Virus record (IMG/VR): IMGVR_UViG_3300032116_001463
Location: 1 to 21,912 of that record
Direction: 5' to 3' (one strand)
Source of the DNA: a virus
DNA: 21,912 bases
A model generated the notes under the pieces. That model did not search any database. It was given only the letters and a program-made list of their open reading frames with translations, and had not been told where the DNA came from. Position numbers and translations under genes: made by a program. Numbering within the stretch: the first letter of the stretch is position 1; each line of letters starts with the position of its first letter. Shown one piece after another: positions 20,701-21,912 of the stretch.

Positions 20701-21266
20701 TAAGTGGAAACACATTGTCTCAATTGAGAAGAGGAAGTTTCGGCACAGCAATAGCAACGGTGCATGAGCAAGGAAGTCATATAGTTAATTTAGGATCTTC
20801 TGAGAACATTCCTTACGTTGAAGAACAAGATAAAAATAATTTCATCAGCGACGGTAGTACGTTGTTGGTAGGTCCGTTACCTTATGTGCCTAACAAATCA
20901 ACTAGAAATTCTTGGTATAGAACAGATATACCTTCTGAATATGGACCTTGTGATCAAATAGAAGTATTTGTTGGCGGTGTTAGACTAAGAAAAGATCATA
21001 TCACGATTTATAAAGAAGAATTAGGACCATCTAGCCCGTTAGCAGATACTACATTACAAGCAGAATTTAGCGTTGACGGAGATTCAAATTACGTAAGACT
21101 TTCCGAACCGGTAAAAGCTGGAACTAGAATAACTATAGTTCGTCGAACTGGTAGATCTTGGTACGAAAGAGGAGAAACAACGGCAACATCGGGCTTAAGT
21201 TTATTGGATAACAATACTCCGATTGCAGTATTCTTGTCGCAAAAGACTACGGAGTTGCCCGAATAA
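6660..21266 (+). CDS. Giant 4868-residue baseplate/virion structural protein, mosaic adhesin; possible gp7 counterpart
   Basis: One uninterrupted frame of 4868 codons. The N-terminus ('RRSVELLPTVFQTDSNAKFL', 'WNPPIDWDKFINYREYYWVP' near 126-145, 'RWFHRSVLDYSHKA' near 438) matches large structural proteins of marine T4-like phages. Further family-like blocks: 'PHVCPWELLGF..QPDWW' near 1170-1190, 'FIREKGTANSI' near 1837, 'SYVEEVKPYRTTIRQYKSRY' near 3675, 'GEKIEYLVLSGNTLSQLRRG' near 4675, and the last 70 residues ('RTGRSWYERGE ... KTTELPE'). Between these lie binding-type modules: five small CBM5/12-like units, six clear FG-GAP repeats (2187-2980), G-x-GY/GDGSGA repeats, and many short beta modules. 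No signal peptide, membrane segment or enzyme motif is visible. Directly following gp6 suggests a wedge protein in the gene 7 position; T4 gp7 has only 1032 residues. A role as wedge plus peripheral adhesin is inference. Structural protein: confident. gp7 equivalence: tentative. Confidence 0.85.
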   Translation: MSKNVFPDSQLPIRRSVELLPTVFQTDSNAKFLGAVLDPLIQPGTLQKTVGYVGRRFGKTYNGKDIYLDSDQTLRSRYQLEPGVVIRKNSTIEKFYDYIDLKNQIKFFNNNVEKDNLITESDHYSWNPPIDWDKFINYREYYWVPSGPPSLKILGQSQNIVSTYKVKQGLGENWIFTPDGLTNNPTISLYRGQTYNFNVSLPGEGFSIRTNYDTGSLIYNPTLSYNANQLAVYDGKLWKAKTFISPADGSSITFESQDWEYIEDVSNDSIFDYNDGVTNNNTEIGTVTFTVPLNAPDVLFYQSTVHPNRFGRFLISNADTATKINVTKEIIGKKTYKSSNGIEFSNGMVVEFIGQVVPEKYSRDTWLVEGVGSAITLTKFTDLIVPVLSTKVPEVLFDNSGFDADPFDDASEYPGDKDYITINRSSPDLNPWSRYNRWFHRSVLDYSHKANGSDFDSVETFRAKRPIIEFHAGLQLINHGKIAKQTVDYIDTFTDDIFSKIEGSKGYNIDGEDLFEGARILVIADKDSLANNKIYKVEFIQHPDPLTGQRRKQISLRETEDTISNFGESILVSRGTENKGKMFFYNGTAWKSCQDKISVQQAPLFDIFNENEESLSDQTVYETSSFTGSKILSYAAGNGPTDTELGFSISYLNINNVGDIEFDFNWDLENFSYYIQREKFTKNINTGFLRNNLTGEYHNCWIKTDKDILQPIIDSKVVEENSNNITFNTVNWSDLDTKNYKIIFYINGKKVSKDKVNTSSGISNNGKFVFVDTLNQNDVVSLKLYSNIVPEEGYYEIPIGLEKNPLNQDLKKFTLGQAVDHLSTAIEVDERVVGDYPGANNLRDLNDFQNKARRFVKHSGIAPLSIALLCDKKLNLIKSIEYCQQSYSEFKNKFIEFISDNVYNDDPAEFVDQIISDMGRTKTSNSPFVESDMIGSGAYTEIRYTVDDPGIKTYTLSTPFDLETASRKAVYVYINGQQKVVEKDYYFNKSFSFVTIKVDLQENDLIQIREYNSTSYNFVPATPTSLGLYKKYLPRKFLDNTYVDPVYVIQGHDGSITRAYNDYRDDVILELELRIYNNIKVRYDTSLFDIDLAFSSYYGGGVFTKDELDPLLIQDFLKWVSGTNIDYTNNNYFDSENSFTYTYSNMADKQGKQSLPGYWRGVYNWFYDSYRPHVCPWELLGFTEQPDWWESQYGAAPYTNGNLLLWEDLENGVIRQGTRQGIYDRYKRPGLTKQIPVDNNGNLLSPLDSSLASNFALINNQGPFVLGDVGPVEYAWRSSPEFPFSVVKALCLLRPFEYINTSLDFTRVKKNKIDQYVHSSTDTFIKLENVVVPTVGEDQAYGLISILMDYVRSLALTDSALQEIIDNIDVNLSTRLSGFVDKAQQKYLLDSKSPSSTSSSIFIPQENYEIIFNTSTPIFTLSYSGVLVEKVNRGWKITGYDNQFPYFNYYEALNSNNDPTLSVGGVSEDVLRWEQEKFYGNGVCISYQNNFYRSIKSFRSGLDFSNENLKQIAGPATVGSITALYRRNFNRLRKKTLTYGTILPTIQAVVDFLFGYGEFLKSIGFVFDAYDKENKTAQDWVTSSKEFMFWTKHNWEEGAILSLSPSAAKIDINLDLGVADSLFDSFYPYQILRADGKVLQPSFIDIKRDFQNITVSTNNTTDGIYFLKAYFVLKEHVTIFSDRTVFNDVIYDKPTGYRQERIKSRGFRTIDWDGDYTSPGFLFDNVNIESWQPFVDYRLGDIVAYKSFNWTSKENQRGSELFDDSKWTKLDSTPQKQLVSNFDYRINLFEDYYNLDGEGLGTAQRELGRHSIGYQSRNYLQNIAEDEITQFQLYQGFIREKGTANSITKIFDKLSKTDEDSIELYEEWAIRTGRFGGINELLETEIRINKINFELNPQPILIVDEQISDVKIDQKYRINSNDIIKSVDGVFTTNINPTKYYELNSRISGYVRSDQVDFIVKDKTEILDLDINLVKENNYIWITYDNQSWNVLRFENQPLLIIESVTELIDLEVEIRFNRVHEIQENDIVGLRNIIDLEGFFFVKSTTARTIIVEKREDADAPAIDDSAIQTINLLVPARIDSYNTLDLAEVAALKKDTKLWIDSDQNNRWEVIQKQKSYSYKNLIEYGVQEPVGSGTSVLYINSLKQIISSMPSTGYLYSYVETGRGLELYQVIPPPSEFRSQLSRVFGSAVAATPDGQFLIVGSPNASYIKSKFMGEFDPRADYFASEIVIYNGKLWKAVNDVPGNPSAPTIEQIKNGEVPVDSSYIDIYSVDWEPVTIVEANSTGRLPGYNNQGMVTIYKFESNRWVEFISIVSPRPSADELFGSAISVGQNGDKYYLAVSAPGALESRGRVYLYLYDNDTVQEVDSASVVTGGSGYSVYEVADVEIISSGSNYNTDSAGLVLTINYLGQTATFTATVDTETTVPGENDLLFPIKTVTPLDRGLWNVLPTAPLIAVSEPTFSSDGSTLSGGCVLRLTFREVNVGSSVLTVNYEGQIATFSAAISAGEVISVEPIVRGRFTTIRTAPVATSVEPSYGSGATLSIVYREKITKGWRHLEDANYSGIFNPFGGYNPYTGSFDTSAAVRFYPAGSVIWWDNKLWKALVDTNLSDDGSSFYLGLSDWIELDPISTQCSLPTNVALGDDGSTLAAGLLDKNQIAELVKAGDLFGSSLAMNKDGSILVVGSPNSDGQFFVNYRGVWSQFQEYTESDVVQYDGNYYRLMDTSTPGPVDSSIVSKGDVPVPGITELTLSDSTPWLPVGNLSTVSSGKIHIYKKDSNDVYNLIQVVTSENIDSYNNTDSGLDIGIYSGDKFGFSLDLDQTGSTLVVSSPDADTNLQNQGSVYVFTTTDLDSPIYNLEQKISSYESYNNEQFGFSVSVDYNSEKIVVGAKNAPYKIPVRFDISAGTTFDGNATSFSEPQGYTGQVYVFEKKSNIYLLAEKLEADLQNAESFGYSIDTFGSVIVTGSPNYRAPLETEGQALSSHPIGITRLFKKDSNVNSWNTLAQQTQKVDIDLITSIEVYDEVTNLKLADVDIIDHAKLKILGIAEQEISYKTVYDPAVYTNGTDEQVVNETTAWFEKNVGKLWWNLSTVKWLDYEQGDDVYRSGNWNGLAFGSSIDIYEWVESSLLPSDWSILADTNEGLAEGISGQPLYSDNTVYSVKEIYNVNTGQLTGTRYYFWVKNKAILPTNTVGRRLPSSDVASLIINPASSGLPIIALLDSNKFLAYNFNSLLENDTAYLNIQYKKNKKSNNLSHNEYLLLSENLIGSIPNQDIETKWIDSLVGFDQAGNSVPDPKIPEKQRYGISFRPRQGMFEDNNKILGILIDRINEHLLLRPFADTLNYENLNLVDPKPEQSSNEFDDEVDNFIDLQNINTVRLKQAVLTVNIVDAEIDTIDIVDPGFGYKIPPPIEIEGDGSGAKAELIIDNQGRVSSVTVIAKGKKYTSAIAKVRSYAVLVNVDETANDFWSVYSYDTVRKDFFRSKSQGFDTTKYWLKIDWYATGYSKTSRISKEVGSLYEESSLAIQEGDLLKVKEFGSGGWALLNKVKEGAGDVLNNYELVGRQNGTIQLSTKLYSKSSQILGFDATSSYDTSEYDLLPSLELRNILNAVKQDIFIEDLRNEWNNLFLISLRYAFSEQEYIDWAFKTSFLNATHNVGSLEQKINYKNDNLDSFRSYVEEVKPYRTTIRQYKSRYTGLEITNSVISDFDLPPVYSSASGKILPINSSFDLTDQYPWKNWKDNLGFEIKEILVSNSGDGYTSAPTVLIEGDGSGAEAIAFITNKKLRSIKLISGGTGYTKAPTVSLVGGNGFNSNVAKAVAILGESPIRTFDVKLKFDRISKTGTLSEFNFSQSFTASASSAVFDLKYAPSKDRSKISVTRNEQIVFNNEYEIIYYTSTVDTYSLTKAKIKFLIQLEQGDLITVAYEKFNEIYDSVDRINSYYNPVEGMKGKVVSQLMTGIDYGGIQIQGTTFDVSGGWDALPWFTDAWDSVESNNDYHYVVSSADDGSTITVLLPKAPAANQRVSIYLKRAGSKELRTIETLDANGNPVVVYDEAVAEPPVIRIDDPYFGMYDGSTVMPNGRTTAPENALMPTFVGDGENRTVVFDEYGVQTFPGDTLIFRNFESDGTVSIKDPNLLDTELSGGSFAGTWSNNLIGPNAVAGSYTTAQGTLAQDISIDGGKLISPDQVPAPEENIPGQVLESLSIKVFNSTFSGGSPVNLRLYFADGIQKNYDIGLHILEGKSLVVYIDKIKQEFIEGSNLIYTINYSTNQVEFVDTPVAGSLIEIISIGVGGVSILDYTEFVTDGETSHFLTKANYSDTQSVLVTVDGIEVDIGFVESSTVTETTGKTLIEFGTQPERNQVVKIVVLGASLDTDSTQQSIIRSNQQTFIYDGSTRKYDLDKFVNLTRNSSKSAMLVEVNNAHLQGVDAVVQVYDGTNNTVALGIDPIEVSGTITSNNIKVFVNNVEQSFLVVWTYNGTTSIVTVSTTYLQVGDIIKVENDVRSQYSIVNNDILISDLVDLTAGDLITVTWFSEYPTFDIVSDEYTGGKSIYRLSSTPINSSYVWVYKNGIRLTGNKDYSVSLPRSVLYLNDETTSSDKIKIFQFGNRIYKKSSAYQIFKDMLNVYHYKRYSIDRNVKLAQDLNYYDQVIKVTDASNLSIPITSRNIPGIIEINGEKIEYLVLSGNTLSQLRRGSFGTAIATVHEQGSHIVNLGSSENIPYVEEQDKNNFISDGSTLLVGPLPYVPNKSTRNSWYRTDIPSEYGPCDQIEVFVGGVRLRKDHITIYKEELGPSSPLADTTLQAEFSVDGDSNYVRLSEPVKAGTRITIVRRTGRSWYERGETTATSGLSLLDNNTPIAVFLSQKTTELPE
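7324..7458 (+). repeat. CBM5/12-like module 1 in the giant protein
   Basis: Residues ~222-267: 'NQLAVYDGKLWKAKTFI' and a closing 'DWEYIED'. The pattern Y/V-x-Y-x-G-K-L-W-K-A then a loop then W-x-x-I/L is that of small chitin/cellulose-binding modules of CBM family 5/12. It resembles the units at 13315, 14402 and 14760. Confidence 0.5.
11845..11973 (+). repeat. CBM5/12-like module 2 in the giant protein
   Basis: Residues ~1729-1771: 'WQPFVDYRLGDIVAYKSFNW' followed by 'FDDSKWTKLD'. The opening W-x-x-x-x-x-Y-x-x-G-D-I-V-x-Y is the textbook start of a CBM5/12 unit, and the closing W-x-x-L is present. Confidence 0.5.
13315..13497 (+). repeat. CBM5/12-like module 3, between FG-GAP copies 1 and 2
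   Basis: Residues ~2219-2279: 'YFASEIVIYNGKLWKAVNDV' and, after a long loop, 'DWEPV'. It shares 'Y-N/D-G-K-L-W-K-A' with module 1. It separates the first two propeller repeats. Confidence 0.5.
13760..14310 (+). repeat. Degenerate G-x-GY beta repeats inserted in the propeller
   Basis: Residues ~2368-2551. 'VVTGGSGYSVYEVADVEI' and 'SSGSNYNTDSAGLVLTINY' recall the G-x-GY repeats nearer the C-terminus. Two internal halves are related: 'LTINYLGQTATFTATVD' and 'LTVNYEGQIATFSAAIS' share L-T-x-N-Y-x-G-Q-x-A-T-F, about 85 residues apart, so this insert itself contains a duplication. Confidence 0.5.
14402..14545 (+). repeat. CBM5/12-like module 4 in the giant protein
   Basis: Residues ~2581-2628: 'YPAGSVIWWDNKLWKALVDT' and closing 'DWIEL'. 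It lies between FG-GAP copy 2 and the degenerate copy. Confidence 0.5.
14760..14943 (+). repeat. CBM5/12-like module 5, between FG-GAP copies at 2669 and 2813
   Basis: Residues ~2701-2761: 'WSQFQEYTESDVVQYDGNYY' and closing 'PWLPVG'. The opening W, the 'Y-x-x-x-D-V-V-x-Y-D-G-x-Y-Y' core and the closing W follow the CBM5/12 pattern. Confidence 0.5.
16841..17015 (+). repeat. G-x-GY / GDGSGA beta repeat, copy 1
   Basis: Residues ~3394-3452: 'VDPGFGYKIPPPIEIEGDGS' then 'GRVSSVTVIAKGKKYTSA'. The form V-x-x-x-G-x-G-Y-x-x-x-P-x-(V/I)-x-I-x-G-x-G-x-G-A is frequent in phage structural proteins and builds repetitive beta structure. Confidence 0.55.
17681..17755 (+). other. Conserved 'EVKPYRTTIRQYKSRY' block of the giant protein
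   Basis: Residues ~3674-3698. This charged, nearly invariant-looking segment is one I recall from large virion proteins of marine T4-like phages. It is preceded by an aromatic helix-like stretch ('ALRYAFSEQEYIDWAFKTS'-type sequence, residues ~3630-3650). Its function is not known to me. Confidence 0.4.
17900..18090 (+). repeat. G-x-GY / GDGSGA beta repeat, copies 2 and 3
   Basis: Residues ~3747-3809: 'SNSGDGYTSAPTVLIEGDGS' then 'KLISGGTGYTKAPTVSLVGG'. Two back-to-back copies share G-x-GYT-x-APTV, and 'IEGDGSGA(E/K)A' is shared with the copy at 16841. Confidence 0.6.
18278..21175 (+). repeat. C-terminal run of short 'V-x-V-x-N/D-G' beta modules
   Basis: Residues ~3874-4839 contain repeated units of 45-50 residues with an opening (V/I)-x-(V/I)-x-x-(N/D/G)-x-x, then an alternating beta stretch, and a closing 'GD/A-x-I-x-I/V'. 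Openings are 'VYIDKIKQEF' (4243), 'VTVDGIEVDI' (4323), 'VFVNNVEQSF' (4459), 'VWVYKNGIRL' (4561) and 'VFVGGVRLRK' (4768); closings include 'QLEQGDLITVAYE', 'LQVGDIIKVEND' and 'VKAGTRITIVRR'. Similar single units occur near residues 743-788 and 969-1016. Such modules are typical of phage fibre and adhesin shafts. Confidence 0.5.
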
Positions 21267-21269
21267 ATA
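21262..21269 (+). promoter_or_regulatory. Candidate T4-type late promoter overlapping the giant gene's stop codon
   Basis: AATAAATA matches TATAAATA, the T4 late promoter -10 box, at every position but the first; marine T4-like phages are described as using NATAAATA. The TAA inside it (21264-21266) is the stop of the giant gene. The next start is 25 bases downstream, leaving room for a short leader with a ribosome binding site. Confidence 0.5.
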
Positions 21270-21282
21270 CACTATGGATTTA

Positions 21283-21288
21283 GAAGAG
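21283..21288 (+). promoter_or_regulatory. Ribosome binding site that favours the ATG at 21295
   Basis: GAAGAG lies six bases before the ATG at 21295. The in-frame ATG at 21274 has only a GGAG (21251-21254) 19 bases away, too far, and would lie almost on top of the candidate late promoter. The downstream ATG is therefore chosen. Confidence 0.55.
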
Positions 21289-21294
21289 AACAAT

Positions 21295-21912
21295 ATGGAA
21301 CAGCAGCCAACGCCAGAAAACATCCAAATTCCTGAAAAAAAGCCCAATGAAGTCGGTGGATTTCATTACGAGGGGCATATTAAAATTTGGGATCCGGAAA
21401 GTAAAGAAATATTCATTGATAAAAGAAACGCTATTCATTATGAAAATATGAGTGTAGCTATGGTCAATAGTATTAGTAATCAGGGTAAAGGTTGGATTTA
21501 TCAAATGGTGTTTGGCTCAGGCGGCACAACTGTAGATCCTACCGGACTTATTTCGTACTTGACTCCGAACACTATAGGTACTAATACCGGGTTATATAAC
21601 CAAACCTATAGTAAAATAGTAGATCAAAATGCCACTGCTAACACAGATCCTATTCGAAATAAGATGGAAGTCAGACATATCAGCGGAGCCACATATTCAG
21701 ATGTTATCATAACTTGTCTACTAGATTACGGCGAACCCGACGGTCAAGAAGCATTTGATAACAGTCAGACATTATCTGGAGATTTCGTATTTGACGAACT
21801 AGGGTTGAAATCATATGATCCTTCTGGTTCGGGAAAATTGCTAACACACGTGGTATTCCATCCCGTACAGAAAAGCTTAAACAGATTATTACAGATTGAC
21901 TATACAATCAGA
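21295..21912 (+). CDS. Conserved virion structural protein, N-terminal 206 residues (3' end outside window)
   Basis: Open to the window end, with no stop reached. It begins with a polar, Pro/Glu-rich tail ('MEQQPTPENIQIPEKKP') and then a well-ordered domain: 'GHIKIWDPESKEIFIDKRNA', 'IHYENMSVAMVNSIS', 'FGSGGTTVDPTGLISYLTPN' , 'DPIRNKMEVRHISGATYSD', 'TCLLDYGEPDGQEAFDN', 'FDELGLKSYD' and 'LLTHVVFHPVQKSLNRLLQI'. I recall very similar proteins next to baseplate genes in marine T4-like phages, where they are listed as virion structural proteins without a defined role. It does not resemble T4 gp8 as I remember that sequence, although it lies in the gene 8 position. No transmembrane segment or enzyme motif is seen. 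A separate late promoter (21262-21269) may drive it. A role at the baseplate periphery or tail-fibre attachment is inference from position. Confidence 0.75.
   Translation, partial: MEQQPTPENIQIPEKKPNEVGGFHYEGHIKIWDPESKEIFIDKRNAIHYENMSVAMVNSISNQGKGWIYQMVFGSGGTTVDPTGLISYLTPNTIGTNTGLYNQTYSKIVDQNATANTDPIRNKMEVRHISGATYSDVIITCLLDYGEPDGQEAFDNSQTLSGDFVFDELGLKSYDPSGSGKLLTHVVFHPVQKSLNRLLQIDYTIR

Noticed and set aside
6660-21266. The giant frame as an artefact of several fused genes
   Set aside because: No frame change, no internal stop and no internal ribosome site with a family-like restart was noticed, and both ends look like those of one known protein type. Only read-level data could exclude a chimeric assembly fully.
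21274-21276. ATG at 21274 as the start of the last gene
   Set aside because: No ribosome site at usable distance and only four bases after the candidate promoter; the ATG at 21295 has GAAGAG correctly placed.
21280-21504. Open frame on the - strand opposite the last gene
   Set aside because: The + strand frame here has conserved-looking protein sequence and a ribosome site; the - strand frame has neither.
1-21912. CRISPR arrays, tRNA genes, integrase/attachment sites, transposons, introns
   Set aside because: Coding frames cover nearly the whole window and none of the gaps is long enough or shows the required structure.

Overview
This window is the baseplate section of the late, structural gene region of a T4-like marine myovirus, of the cyanophage / pelagiphage type. 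Five genes lie head to tail on the + strand, with junctions ranging from a 1-base overlap to gaps of a few tens of bases. There is no gene on the - strand, no tRNA, no CRISPR array, no mobile element and no gene-free stretch longer than 50 bases. The DNA is AT-rich (about one third G+C by eye) with A/T-ending and AGA-rich codons, as expected for phages of Prochlorococcus, Synechococcus or SAR11-type hosts. The host itself cannot be told from this window.

Layout: (1) 1-453, the 3' end of a probable baseplate hub protein. (2) 453-2720, a gp5-type hub / cell-puncturing spike: OB-fold, VgrG-like beta-helix, and a C-terminal M15 metallopeptidase-like domain where T4 would have a lysozyme. (3) 2735-3172, gp25, the baseplate wedge sheath-initiator. 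(4) 3217-6648, gp6, a baseplate J-like wedge protein much longer than in T4. (5) 6660-21266, one uninterrupted 4868-residue reading frame that fills two thirds of the window. (6) From 21295 to the window end, the start of another conserved virion protein.

The giant protein sits directly after gp6, where gene 7 lies in T4. Its N-terminal part and several central and C-terminal blocks look like the large structural proteins of marine T4-like phages. The rest is a mosaic of binding-type modules: FG-GAP (integrin-like) propeller repeats with small carbohydrate-binding-like modules inserted between them, G-x-GY / GDGSGA beta repeats, and a C-terminal run of short 'V-x-V-x-N/D-G' beta-sandwich-like modules. 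I infer that it is a wedge component and adhesin in one polypeptide.

How the parts fit: gp25 and gp6 build the wedges that surround the hub; the hub and gp5 spike are driven through the envelope on contraction, with the peptidase domain cutting peptidoglycan cross-bridges; the giant protein extends the periphery and may contact the cell surface. Two spots carry transcription-like signals: the gap between gp25 and gp6 (weak hairpin plus T-run, then a divergent late-promoter-like box) and the stop codon of the giant gene (a perfect AATAAATA, the T4-type late promoter octamer with a variable first base). Family assignments rest on recalled sequence patterns, not on searches.
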